Part shown: piece by piece, positions 1 through 14,000 of the stretch
Position numbering within the stretch: the stretch's first letter is position 1
Layout: each line of letters opens with the position of its first letter
From: Apostichopus japonicus
Lineage: Eukaryota > Echinodermata > Holothuroidea > Aspidochirotida > Stichopodidae
Assembly: GCF_037975245.1 (NCBI RefSeq)
Contig: NC_092583.1
Location: forward strand, 1,993,264-2,057,263
Direction: 5' to 3'
DNA: 64,000 bases
Notes under the pieces: model-generated
What the model was told of the DNA's origin: nothing
The model's database searches: none
Seen by the model: the letters and a program-made list of their open reading frames with translations, nothing else
Translations under genes and position numbers: made by a program

Positions 1-1990
1 TTGACTATTTGTTATTCACAAAGCTATGTAATGATGACTGGGTTTGCGTCTCCTTCCATGTTTAAGTCTGAGGGTAAAACGGTATTGGTCTGATTTTTTT
101 TTATGGTTTACTCATTTTGGGTTTTTTTGTTCAATTTTCGAAGATGATCAAATTTACTGCTTTTGTTCTCATTGGTGATGATATGTATAAAGTTAAAAAA
201 AATGTGTTATTAATTTTAAGAGATTATTGTATCATGAAATATAAACTTACTCTACTCAATGTAATGTGTGCTGGCTCTAGCAAATTTTATCGAAATGTTA
301 CTGAAAGTTTCTACTTCTCAGAACCCAAATTCATCAAGTTAGTCACAAAGTCATTCCTTGCATAACTGTGGTTACGGAAAGAATAAGCATGCAGAAATAA
401 ATGTATTTTACGAGATCAAATTTGTATATTTTTCAATGCTTGAATGTTGTCGACAAACAGTACATCCAAACATGTCCCTATTGTGTATTCGTGATAACTA
501 ATTTGGGAAATTGTTTTAGCTCAAAATACTACTTGTTTCAAAAGATGGGGAGGGATTGGGGGAGGGTAGTTAGTCATTCTCTCCATGGATGTTTAGACCA
601 TGAGGTTGAACGGTTCAAAAGGCGTTGCATCTGCAATGGTTAGGCAAACTGTATTGAGGCAGTTGCCTTAAAACAGGCATGAGATTTTCCCTCAAATTCG
701 CGGAATATCCGTGATTTCTTTTCTACCTCGGGGACAAAAACTATTTTCCTAACACTGTAGCATACGCAAACTGGAGCCTATACCGCAATTTTTGCAAAGT
801 TCTGTAATTTTTTTTACCCCATACTCATCCCTGCTTAAAAGCCAGTGCTGTGTAGAACCACATCAGATATGGTTTGGTTTGGAATGTTGAAATGTAGCCC
901 AACTGAAACCTTTAAGTCTTCATCATGTTCACTGTAGTAGAAACATTTCTTGAAAATACCTTTGGTTTCACTTTGATCAAATTTAAATTTAAAAAACTTA
1001 TTGAGTCTGATTTTTGCTTTTTCTTTTTCTTTCTTTTGTGTTTAAGCACTGAGAATTAATTTCTTAAATCAGAATTTGTATTATTTACGGTTATGTCGCC
1101 GATTTGGTGATTTGTCATTCATCACGTCCAACTTCAGTACTTACGACTTTCCCTATTGTACATGAAGAACCATTATTAGCTAAAAACCTAGCAACGTTAA
1201 ACAAATAATAAATAGATGTTTTGCAAAAGTTTCTTTGCAAGAAAACTTGATCCACCTTCATTGCTTTGCATAGTTACAAGCATTTATTACATTTAGCCTT
1301 TAGGAGTGGGAAGGGGTTGGACAGGTTTTGGGAAGAGGCCGAATTTCCATAATGAATACTACTTAGCAGTTTAATCTGCTTGTTTTTATAAATATATTTA
1401 TTTGTAATGGTAAATCAATCATATTTCACTTTCCCTGTATTTCACTTTCCCCCTGTTTCTTTTTTTCCCTCAATTATTGAACCAACTTGTGAAACAGCAA
1501 AGATGTTGGCTGGATTTGGGACTCATGAGCGATAGTTTATTGGCTTGAGGTGATTTGATGGCAATTATCACAGCAACTTCATGGAACCTTCATGTTTGGA
1601 TAAGATGGCCCCGTAAATTAATATTTCACATGCTTTCTTAAAAGTCAAGTTGGGGCTACCAGGAGAGAGTTAAAATATGATATAGCTCATTCATTAGACT
1701 AAAATGAAATAAAATAGTAAGATTAAACAGTACTAACTTTTCATATTGCCTCTATCTTCTCAGTACTATAAAATTGAAATAGTACACAAAGTTTTCAGGG
1801 AGTAGTTAAAATTTGGATATAAGACCATTTTGGTAATTGTTTTTTTTTTTACCTCTCTGTAATATTCATATTTAATTAACATTTTCGTTTTCTATTCAAG
1901 GGAAATGGGGGTAAAAATACTCTGCTAATACAATGAAATAATTGTCACAGAGATGTCTTCTTTTGTAAAATATTTGTTGTCATCCCCAAT
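1..1990. other. Left flank without recognisable gene
   Basis: AT-rich sequence with only short open frames that show no family similarity, no convincing splice-bounded exon and no RNA gene. Its one structured element is the MITE at 674-833. At about 1991-2041 a diverged stretch resembling part of the satellite unit (AGAAGGGCGCCA...CATGAGTTTGGAA) marks the decayed edge of the array that follows. Confidence 0.6.
674..833. mobile_element. hAT-like nonautonomous element (MITE), family 1
   Basis: The ends are near-inverted repeats, CAGGCATGAG at the left and CTCATCCCTG at the right. The direct repeat CTTAAAA lies immediately outside both ends, as expected for a target-site duplication. The interior (GCGGAATATCCGTGATTTC ... 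ATACCGCAATTTTTGCAAAG) recurs inverted at 21664-21825 and shortened at 53072-53170, and part of it recurs inside 54928-55198. Ends starting CAG with about 8-bp duplications are typical of hAT transposons. There is no transposase here. The hAT assignment is inferred. Confidence 0.65.
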
Positions 1991-2081
1991 GCAGAACCAG
2001 AAGGGCGCCACTGATCCCACGCATGAGTTTGGAATGAGATAAAAGATAGTAATCCTATGTGAAATAGTTATATAGAATTTT

Positions 2082-5000
2082 AGGCCCTCTAAATATTAAA
2101 ATAATATTCGATATTTCTTACATGATTATGGTCAACTTTTGCAACAAAGGGACGGATTATGAGATTATTATTGACTGGAAGGTAATCAGAAGGGCGCCAA
2201 CGAACCCAGGCATGGTTTTGAAAAGAATTTAAAAAGTCACGATTTTGGCCAAAATTTAGATCGAATTTATCATCAAATTTGGCCCTAAAATGACACTTCT
2301 CAAATTTCAATTGGGACGCACATTTCGGATTCCCGTAGCCCATAAGCTGCTTTTCATGAAGTTAAAAGTGGCATTGAATGGAGTTTTAGGCCCTTTCAAT
2401 ATTCGAAATTCTTTCATATTAATGGTCAATTTTTGCAACAAAGGGACGGATTATGAGATTATTATTGACTGGAAGGTAATCAGAAGGGCACCAACGAACC
2501 CAGGCATGGTTTTGAAAAGAATTAAAAAAGTCACGATTTTGGCCAAAATTTAAAAAAATCATAAGGGTATAGCCTTACAAAATGATCAAATTTGGCCCAA
2601 AAATGACACTTCTCAAATTTCAGTTGGGACGCACATTTCGGATTCCCGTAGCCCATAAGCTACTTTTCATGAAGTTAAAAGTGGCATTGAATGGAGTTTT
2701 AGGCCCTTTCAATATTAAAATAATATTCGAAATTCTTTCATATTAATGGTCAATTTTTGCAACAAAGGGACGGATTATGAGATTATTATTGACTGGAAGG
2801 TAATCAGAAGGGCGCCATCGAACCCAGGCATGGTTTTGAAAAGAATTAAAAAAGTCACGATTTTGGCCAAAATTTAAAAAAATCATAAGGGTATAGCCTT
2901 ACAAAATGATCAAATTTGGCCCAAAAATGAAACTTCTCAAATTTCAATTGGGACGCACATTTCGGATTCCCGTAGCTCATAAGCTGCTTTTCATGAAGTT
3001 AAAAGTGGCATTGAATGGAGTTTTAGGCCCTTTCAATATTAAAATAATATTCGAAATTCTTTCATATTAATGGTCAATTTTTGCAACAAAGGGACGGATT
3101 ATGAGATTATTATTGACTGGAAGGTAATCAGAAGGGCGCCAACGAACCCAGGCATGGTTTTGAAAAGAATTAAAAAAGTCACGATTTTGGCCAAAATTTA
3201 AAAAAATCATAAGGGTATAGCCTTACAAAATGATCAAATTTGGCCCAAAAATGAAACTTCTCAAATTTCAGTTGGGACGCACATTTCGGATTCCCGTAGC
3301 CCATAAGCTACTTTTCATGAAGTTAAAAGTGGCATTGAATGGAGTTTTAGGCCCTTTCAATATTAAAATAATATTCGAAATTCTTTCATATTAATGGTCA
3401 ATTTTTGCAACAAAGGGACGGATTATGAGATTATTATTGACTGGAAGGTAATCAGAAGGGCGCCAACGAACCCAGGCATGGTTTTGAAAAGAATTAAAAA
3501 AGTCACGATTTTGGCCAAAATTTAAAAAAAATCATAAGGGTATAGCCTTACAAAATGATCAAATTTGGCCCAAAAATGACACTTCTCAAATTTCAGTTGG
3601 GACGCACATTTCGGATTCCCGTAGCCCATAAGCTACTTTTCATGAAGTTAAAAGTGGCATTGAATGGAGTTTAGGCCCTTTCAATATTAAAATAATATTC
3701 GAAATTCTTTCATATTAATGGTCAATTTTTGCAACAAAGGGACGGATTATGAGATTATTATTGACTGGAAGGTAATCAGAAGGGCACCAACGAACCCAGG
3801 CATGGTTTTGAAAAGAATTAAAAAAGTCACGATTTTGGCCAAAATTTAAAAAAATCATAAGGGTATAGCCTTACAAAATGATCAAATTTGGCCCAAAAAT
3901 GACACTTCTCAAATTTCAGTTGGGACGCACATTTCGGATTCCCGTAGCCCATAAGCTACTTTTCATGAAGTTAAAAGTGGCATTGAATGGAGTTTTAGGC
4001 CCTTTCAATATTAAAATAATATTCGAAATTCTTTCATATTAATGGTCAATTTTTGCAACAAAGGGACGGATTATGAGATTATTATTGACTGGAAGGTAAT
4101 CAGAAGGGCGCCATCGAACCCAGGCATGGTTTTGAAAAGAATTAAAAAAGTCACGATTTTGGCCAAAATTTAAAAAAATCATAAGGGTATAGCCTTACAA
4201 AATGATCAAATTTGGCCCAAAAATGAAACTTCTCAAATTTCAATTGGGACGCACATTTCGGATTCCCGTAGCCCATAAGCTACTTTTCATGAAGTTAAAA
4301 GTGGCATTGAATGGAGTTTTAGGCCCTTTCAATATTAAAATAATATTCGAAATTCTTTCATATTAATGGTCAATTTTTGCAACAAAGGGACGGATTATGA
4401 GATTATTATTGACTGGAAGGTAATCAGAAGGGCGCCATCGAACCCAGGCATGGTTTTGAAAAGAATTAAAAAAGTCACGATTTTGGCCAAAATTTAAAAA
4501 AATCATAAGGGTATAGCCTTACAAAATGATCAAATTTGGCCCAAAAATGACACTTCTCAAATTTCAGTTGGGACGCACATTTCGGATTCCCGTAGCCCAT
4601 AAGCTACTTTTCATGAAGTTAAAAGTGGCATTGAATGGAGTTTTAGGCCCTTTCAATATTAAAATAATATTCGAAATTCTTTCATATTAATGGTCAATTT
4701 TTGCAACAAAGGGACGGATTATGAGATTATTATTGACTGGAAGGTAATCAGAAGGGCGCCAACGAACCCAGGCATGGTTTTGAAAAGAATTAAAAAAGTC
4801 ACGATTTTGGCCAAAATTTAAAAAAAATCATAAGGGTATAGCCTTACAAAATGATCAAATTTGGCCCAAAAATGACACTTCTCAAATTTCAGTTGGGACG
4901 CACATTTCGGATTCCCGTAGCCCATAAGCTGCTTTTCATGAAGTTAAAAGTGGCATTGAATGGAGTTTTAGGCCCTTTCAATATTAAAATAATATTCGAA

Positions 5001-8000
5001 ATTCTTTCATATTAATGGTCAATTTTTGCAACAAAGGGACGGATTATGAGATTATTATTGACTGGAAGGTAATCAGAAGGGCGCCAACGAACCCAGGCAT
5101 GGTTTTGAAAAGAATTAAAAAAGTCACGATTTTGGCCAAAATTTAAAAAAAATCATAAGGGTATAGCCTTACAAAATGATCAAATTTGGCCCAAAAATGA
5201 CACTTCTCAAATTTCAGTTGGGACGCACATTTCGGATTCCCGTAGCCCATAAGCTACTTTTCATGAAGTTAAAAGTGGCATTGAATGGAGTTTAGGCCCT
5301 TTCAATATTAAAATAATATTCGAAATTCTTTCATATTAATGGTCAATTTTTGCAACAAAGGGACGGATTATGAGATTATTATTGACTGGAAGGTAATCAG
5401 AAGGGCACCAACGAACCCAGGCATGGTTTTGAAAAGAATTAAAAAAGTCACGATTTTGGCCAAAATTTAAAAAAATCATAAGGGTATAGCCTTACAAAAT
5501 GATCAAATTTGGCCCAAAAATGACACTTCTCAAATTTCAGTTGGGACGCACATTTCGGATTCCCGTAGCCCATAAGCTACTTTTCATGAAGTTAAAAGTG
5601 GCATTGAATGGAGTTTTAGGCCCTTTCAATATTAAAATAATATTCGAAATTCTTTCATATTAATGGTCAATTTTTGCAACAAAGGGACGGATTATGAGAT
5701 TATTATTGACTGGAAGGTAATCAGAAGGGCGCCATCGAACCCAGGCATGGTTTTGAAAAGAATTAAAAAAGTCACGATTTTGGCCAAAATTTAAAAAAAT
5801 CATAAGGGTATAGCCTTACAAAATGATCAAATTTGGCCCAAAAATGAAACTTCTCAAATTTCAATTGGGACGCACATTTCGGATTCCCGTAGCCCATAAG
5901 CTACTTTTCATGAAGTTAAAAGTGGCATTGAATGGAGTTTTAGGCCCTTTCAATATTAAAATAATATTCGAAATTCTTTCATATTAATGGTCAATTTTTG
6001 CAACAAAGGGACGGATTATGAGATTATTATTGACTGGAAGGTAATCAGAAGGGCACCAACGAACCCAGGCATGGTTTTGAAAAGAATTAAAAAAGTCACG
6101 ATTTTGGCCAAAATTTAAAAAAATCATAAGGGTATAGCCTTACAAAATGATCAAATTTGGCCCAAAAATGACACTTCTCAAATTTCAGTTGGGACGCACA
6201 TTTCGGATTCCCGTAGCCCATAAGCTACTTTTCATGAAGTTAAAAGTGGCATTGAATGGAGTTTTAGGCCCTTTCAATATTAAAATAATATTCGAAATTC
6301 TTTCATATTAATGGTCAATTTTTGCAACAAAGGGACGGATTATGAGATTATTATTGACTGGAAGGTAATCAGAAGGGCGCCATCGAACCCAGGCATGGTT
6401 TTGAAAAGAATTAAAAAAGTCACGATTTTGGCCAAAATTTAAAAAAATCATAAGGGTATAGCCTTACAAAATGATCAAATTTGGCCCAAAAATGAAACTT
6501 CTCAAATTTCAATTGGGACGCACATTTCGGATTCCCGTAGCCCATAAGCTACTTTTCATGAAGTTAAAAGTGGCATTGAATGGAGTTTTAGGCCCTTTCA
6601 ATATTAAAATAATATTCGAAATTCTTTCATATTAATGGTCAATTTTTGCAACAAAGGGACGGATTATGAGATTATTATTGACTGGAAGGTAATCAGAAGG
6701 GCGCCATCGAACCCAGGCATGGTTTTGAAAAGAATTAAAAAAGTCACGATTTTGGCCAAAATTTAAAAAAATCATAAGGGTATAGCCTTACAAAATGATC
6801 AAATTTGGCCCAAAAATGACACTTCTCAAATTTCAGTTGGGACGCACATTTCGGATTCCCGTAGCCCATAAGCTACTTTTCATGAAGTTAAAAGTGGCAT
6901 TGAATGGAGTTTTAGGCCCTTTCAATATTAAAATAATATTCGAAATTCTTTCATATTAATGGTCAATTTTTGCAACAAAGGGACGGATTATGAGATTATT
7001 ATTGACTGGAAGGTAATCAGAAGGGCGCCAACGAACCCAGGCATGGTTTTGAAAAGAATTAAAAAAGTCACGATTTTGGCCAAAATTTAAAAAAAATCAT
7101 AAGGGTATAGCCTTACAAAATGATCAAATTTGGCCCAAAAATGACACTTCTCAAATTTCAGTTGGGACGCACATTTCGGATTCCCGTAGCCCATAAGCTG
7201 CTTTTCATGAAGTTAAAAGTGGCATTGAATGGAGTTTTAGGCCCTTTCAATATTAAAATAATATTCGAAATTCTTTCATATTAATGGTCAATTTTTGCAA
7301 CAAAGGGACGGATTATGAGATTATTATTGACTGGAAGGTAATCAGAAGGGCGCCAACGAACCCAGGCATGGTTTTGAAAAGAATTAAAAAAGTCACGATT
7401 TTGGCCAAAATTTAAAAAAAATCATAAGGGTATAGCCTTACAAAATGATCAAATTTGGCCCAAAAATGACACTTCTCAAATTTCAGTTGGGACGCACATT
7501 TCGGATTCCCGTAGCCCATAAGCTACTTTTCATGAAGTTAAAAGTGGCATTGAATGGAGTTTAGGCCCTTTCAATATTAAAATAATATTCGAAATTCTTT
7601 CATATTAATGGTCAATTTTTGCAACAAAGGGACGGATTATGAGATTATTATTGACTGGAAGGTAATCAGAAGGGCACCAACGAACCCAGGCATGGTTTTG
7701 AAAAGAATTAAAAAAGTCACGATTTTGGCCAAAATTTAAAAAAATCATAAGGGTATAGCCTTACAAAATGATCAAATTTGGCCCAAAAATGACACTTCTC
7801 AAATTTCAGTTGGGACGCACATTTCGGATTCCCGTAGCCCATAAGCTACTTTTCATGAAGTTAAAAGTGGCATTGAATGGAGTTTTAGGCCCTTTCAATA
7901 TTAAAATAATATTCGAAATTCTTTCATATTAATGGTCAATTTTTGCAACAAAGGGACGGATTATGAGATTATTATTGACTGGAAGGTAATCAGAAGGGCG

Positions 8001-11000
8001 CCATCGAACCCAGGCATGGTTTTGAAAAGAATTAAAAAAGTCACGATTTTGGCCAAAATTTAAAAAAATCATAAGGGTATTGCCTTACAAAATGATCAAA
8101 TTTGGCCCAAAAATGAAACTTCTCAAATTTCAATTGGGACGCACATTTCGGATTCCCGTAGCCCATAAGCTACTTTTCATGAAGTTAAAAGTGGCATTGA
8201 ATGGAGTTTTAGGCCCTTTCAATATTAAAATAATATTCGAAATTCTTTCATATTAATGGTCAATTTTTGCAACAAAGGGACGGATTATGAGATTATTATT
8301 GACTGGAAGGTAATCAGAAGGGCGCCATCGAACCCAGGCATGGTTTTGAAAAGAATTAAAAAAGTCACGATTTTGGCCAAAATTTAAAAAAATCATAAGG
8401 GTATAGCCTTACAAAATGAACAAATTTGGCCCAAAAATGACACTTCTCAAATTTCAGTTGGGACGCACATTTCGGATTCCCGTAGCTCATAAGCTGCTTT
8501 TCATGAAGTTAAAAGTGGCATTGAATGGAGTTTTAGGCCCTTTCAATATTAAAATAATATTCGAAATTCTTTCATATTAATGGTCAATTTTTGCAACAAA
8601 GGGACGGATTATGAGATTATTATTGACTGGAAGGTAATCAGAAGGGCGCCAACGAACCCAGGCATGGTTTTGAAAAGAATTAAAAAAGTCACGATTTTGG
8701 CCAAAATTTAAAAAAATCATAAGGGTATAGCCTTACAAAATGATCAAATTTGGCCCAAAAATGACACTTCTCAAATTTCAGTTGGGACGCACATTTCGGA
8801 TTCCCGTAGCCCATAAGCTACTTTTCATGAAGTTAAAAGTGGCATTGAATGGAGTTTTAGGCCCTTTCAATATTAAAATAATATTCGAAATTCTTTCATA
8901 TTAATGGTCAATTTTTGCAACAAAGGGACGGATTATGAGATTATTATTGACTGGAAGGTAATCAGAAGGGCGCCAACGAACCCAGGCATGGTTTTGAAAA
9001 GAATTAAAAAAGTCACGATTTTGGCCAAAATTTAAAAAAAATCATAAGGGTATAGCCTTACAAAATGATCAAATTTGGCCCAAAAATGACACTTCTCAAA
9101 TTTCAGTTGGGACGCACATTTCGGATTCCCGTAGCCCATAAGCTGCTTTTCATGAAGTTAAAAGTGGCATTGAATGGAGTTTTAGGCCCTTTCAATATTA
9201 AAATAATATTCGAAATTCTTTCATATTAATGGTCAATTTTTGCAACAAAGGGACGGATTATGAGATTATTATTGACTGGAAGGTAATCAGAAGGGCGCCA
9301 TCGAACCCAGGCATGGTTTTGAAAAGAATTAAAAAAGTCACGATTTTGGCCAAAATTTAAAAAATATCATAAGGGTATAGCCTTACAAAATGATCAAATT
9401 TGGCCCTAAAATAACACTTCTCAAATTTCAGTTGGGACGCACATTTCGGATTCCCGTAGCCCATAAGCTGCTTTTCATGAAGTTAAAAGTGGCATTGAAT
9501 GGAACTTTAGGCCCTTTCAATATTAAAATAATATTCGAAATTCTTTCATATTAATGGTCAATTTTTGCAACAAAGGGACGGATTATGAGATTATTATTGA
9601 CTGGAAGGTAATCAGAAGGGCGCCATCGAACCCAGGCATGGTTTTGAAAAGAATTAAAAAAGTCACGATTTTGGCCAAAATTTAGATCGAATTTATCATC
9701 AAATTTGGCCCAAAAATGACACTTCTCAAATTTCAGTTGGGACGCACATTTCGGATTCCCGTAGCCCATAAGCTGCTTTTCATGAAGTTAAAAGTGGCAT
9801 TGAATGGAGTTTTAGGCCCTTTCAATATTAAAATAATATTCGAAATTCTTTCATATTAATGGTCAATTTTTGCAACAAAGGGACGGATTATGAGATTATT
9901 ATTGACTGGAAGGTAATCAGAAGGGCGCCATCGAACCCAGGCATGGTTTTGAAAAGAATTAAAAAAGTCACGATTTTGGCCAAAATTTAAAAAAATCATA
10001 AGGGTATAGCCTTACAAAATGATCAAATTTGGCCCTAAAATAACACTTCTCAAATTTCAATTGGGACGCACATTTCGGATTCCCGTAGCCCATAAGCTGC
10101 TTTTCATGAAGTTAAAAGTGGCATTGAATGGAGTTTTAGGCCCTTTCAATATTCGAAATTCTTTCATATTAATGGTCAATTTTTGCAACAAAGGGACGGA
10201 TTATGAGATTATTATTGACTGGAAGGTAATCAGAAGGGCGCCAACGAACCCAGGCATGGTTTTGAAAAGAATTAAAAAAGTCACGATTTTGGCTAAAATT
10301 TAAAAAAATCATAAGGGTATAGCCTTACAAAATGATCAAATTTGGCCCTAAAATAACACTTCTCAAATTTCAATTGGGACGCACATTTCGGATTCCCGTA
10401 GCCCATAAGCTGCTTTTCATGAAGTTAAAAGTGGCATTGAATGGAGTTTTAGGCCCTTTCAATATTAAAATAATATTCGAAATTCTTTCATATTAATGGT
10501 CAATTTTTGCAACAAAGGGACGGATTATGAGATTATTATTGACTGGAAGGTAATCAGAAGGGCGCCAACGAACCCAGGCATGGTATTGAAAAGAATTAAA
10601 AAAGTCACGATTTGGGCCAAAATTTAGATCGAGTTTATCATCAAATTTGGCCCTAAAATAACACTTCTCAAATTTCAATTGGGACGCACATTTCGGATTC
10701 CCGTAGCCCATAAGCTGCTTTTCATGAAGTTAAAAGTGGCATTGAATGGAGTTTTAGGCCCTTTCAATATTCGAAATTCTTTCATATTAATGGTCAATTT
10801 TTGCAACAAAGGGACGGATTATGAGATTATTATTGACTGGAAGGTAATCAGAAGGGCGCCAACGAACCCAGGCATGGTTTTGAAAAGAATTAAAAAAGTC
10901 ACGATTTTGGCCAAAATTTAAAAAAATCATAAGGGTATAGCCTTACAAAATGATCAAATTTGGCCCAAAAATGACACTTCTCAAATTTCAGTTGGGACGC

Positions 11001-14000
11001 ACATTTCGGATTCCCGTAGCCCATAAGCTACTTTTCATGAAGTTAAAAGTGGCATTGAATGGAGTTTTAGGCCCTTTCAATATTAAAATAATATTCGAAA
11101 TTCTTTCATATTAATGGTCAATTTTTGCAACAAAGGGACGGATTATGAGATTATTATTGACTGGAAGGTAATCAGAAGGGCGCCAACGAACCCAGGCATG
11201 GTTTTGAAAAGAATTAAAAAAGTCACGATTTTGGCCAAAATTTAAAAAAAATCATAAGGGTATAGCCTTACAAAATGATCAAATTTGGCCCAAAAATGAC
11301 ACTTCTCAAATTTCAGTTGGGACGCACATTTCGGATTCCCGTAGCCCATAAGCTGCTTTTCATGAAGTTAAAAGTGGCATTGAATGGAGTTTTAGGCCCT
11401 TTCAATATTAAAATAATATTCGAAATTCTTTCATATTAATGGTCAATTTTTGCAACAAAGGGACGGATTATGAGATTATTATTGACTGGAAGGTAATCAG
11501 AAGGGCGCCATCGAACCCAGGCATGGTTTTGAAAAGAATTAAAAAAGTCACGATTTTGGCCAAAATTTAAAAAAATCATAAGGGTATAGCCTTACAAAAT
11601 GATCAAATTTGGCCCTAAAATAACACTTCTCAAATTTCAATTGGGACGCACATTTCGGATTCCCGTAGCCCATAAGCTGCTTTTCATGAAGTTAAAAGTG
11701 GCATTGAATGGAGTTTTAGGCCCTTTCAATATTAAAATAATATTCGAAATTCTTTCATATTAATGGTCAATTTTTGCAACAAAGGGACGGATTATGAGAT
11801 TATTATTGACTGGAAGGTAATCAGAAGGGCGCCAACGAACCCAGGCATGGTTTTGAAAAGAATTAAAAAAGTCACGATTTGGGCCAAAATTTAGATCGAG
11901 TTTATCATCAAATTTGGCCCTAAAATAACACTTCTCAAATTTCAATTGGGACGCACATTTCGGATTCCCGTAGCCCATAAGCTGCTTTTCATGAAGTTAA
12001 AAGTGGCATTGAATGGAGTTTTAGGCCCTTTCAATATTCGAAATTCTTTCATATTAATGGTCAATTTTTGCAACAAAGGGACGGATTATGAGATTATTAT
12101 TGACTGGAAGGTAATCAGAAGGGCGCCAACGAACCCAGGCATGGTTTTGAAAAGAATTAAAAAAGTCACGATTTTGGCCAAAATTTTAAAAAAATCATAA
12201 GGGTATAGCCTTACAAAATGATCAAATTTGGCCCAAAAATGACACTTCTCAAATTTCAGTTGGGACGCACATTTCGGATTCCCGTAGCCCATAAGCTACT
12301 TTTCATGAAGTTAAAAGTGGCATTGAATGGAGTTTTAGGCCCTTTCAATATTAAAATAATATTCGAAATTCTTTCATATTAATGGTCAATTTTTGCAACA
12401 AAGGGACGGATTATGAGATTATTATTGACTGGAAGGTAATCAGAAGGGCGCCAACGAACCCAGGCATGGTTTTGAAAAGAATTAAAAAAGTCACGATTTT
12501 AGCCAAAATTTAAAAAAATCATAAGGGTATAGCCTTACAAAATGATCAAATTTGGCCCAAAAATGAAACTTCTCAAATTTCAGTTGGGACGCACATTTCG
12601 GATTCCCGTAGCCCATAAGCTACTTTTCATGAAGTTAAAAGTGGCATTGAATGGAGTTTTAGGCCCTTTCAATATTAAAATAATATTCGAAATTCTTTCA
12701 TATTAATGGTCAATTTTTGCAACAAAGGGACGGATTATGAGATTATTATTGACTGGAAGGTAATCAGAAGGGCGCCAACGAACCCAGGCATGGTTTTGAA
12801 AAGAATTAAAAAAGTCACGATTTTGGCCAAAATTTAGATCGAATTTATCATCAAATTTGGTCCTAAAATAACACTTCTCAAATTTTAATTGGGACGCACA
12901 TTTCGGATTCCCGTAGCCCATAAGCTGCTTTTCATGAAGTTAAAAGTGGCATTGAATGGAGTTTTAGGCCCTTTCAATATTCGAAATTCTTTCATATTAA
13001 TGGTCAATTTTTGCAACAAAGGGACGGATTATGAGATTATTATTGACTGGAAGGTAATCAGAAGGGCGCCAACGAACCCAGGCATGGTTTTGAAAAGAAT
13101 TAAAAAAGTCACGATTTTGGCCAAAATTTAAAAAAAATCATAAGGGTATAGCCTTACAAAATGATCAAATTTGGCCCAAAAATGACACTTCTCAAATTTC
13201 AGTTGGGACGCACATTTCGGATTCCCGTAGCCCATAAGCTACTTTTCATGAAGTTAAAAGTGGCATTGAATGGAGTTTAGGCCCTTTCAATATTAAAATA
13301 ATATTCGAAATTCTTTCATATTAATGGTCAATTTTTGCAACAAAGGGACGGATTATGAGATTATTATTGACTGGAAGGTAATCAGAAGGGCGCCAACGAA
13401 CCCAGGCATGGTTTTGAAAAGAATTAAAAAAGTCACGATTTTGGCCAAAATTTAAAAAAAAATCATAAGGGTATAGCCTTACAAAATGATCAAATTGGCC
13501 CAAAAATGACACTTCTCAAATTTCAGTTGGGACGCACATTTCGGATTCCCGTAGCCCATAAGCTGCTTTTCATGAAGTTAAAAGTGGCATTGAATGGAGT
13601 TTTAGGCCCTTTCAATATTAAAATAATATTCGAAATTCTTTCATATTAATGGTCAATTTTTGCAACAAAGGGACGGATTATGAGATTATTATTGACTGGA
13701 AGGTAATCAGAAGGGCGCCATCGAACCCAGGCATGGTTTTGAAAAGAATTAAAAAAGTCACGATTTTGGCCAAAATTTAAAAAAAATCATAAGGGTATAG
13801 CCTTACAAAATGATCAAATTTGGCCCAAAAATAACACTTCTCAAATTTCAGTTGGGACGCACATTTCGGATTCCCGTAGCCCATAAGCTGCTTTTCATGA
13901 AGTTAAAAGTGGCATTGAATGGAGTTTTAGGCCCTTTCAATATTAAAATAATATTCGAAATTCTTTCATATTAATGGTCAATTTTTGCAACAAAGGGACG

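Noticed and set aside
1-643. Short open frames at 117-365 and 401-643
   Set aside because: No start context, no splice-bounded structure, no similarity; expected by chance in AT-rich DNA.
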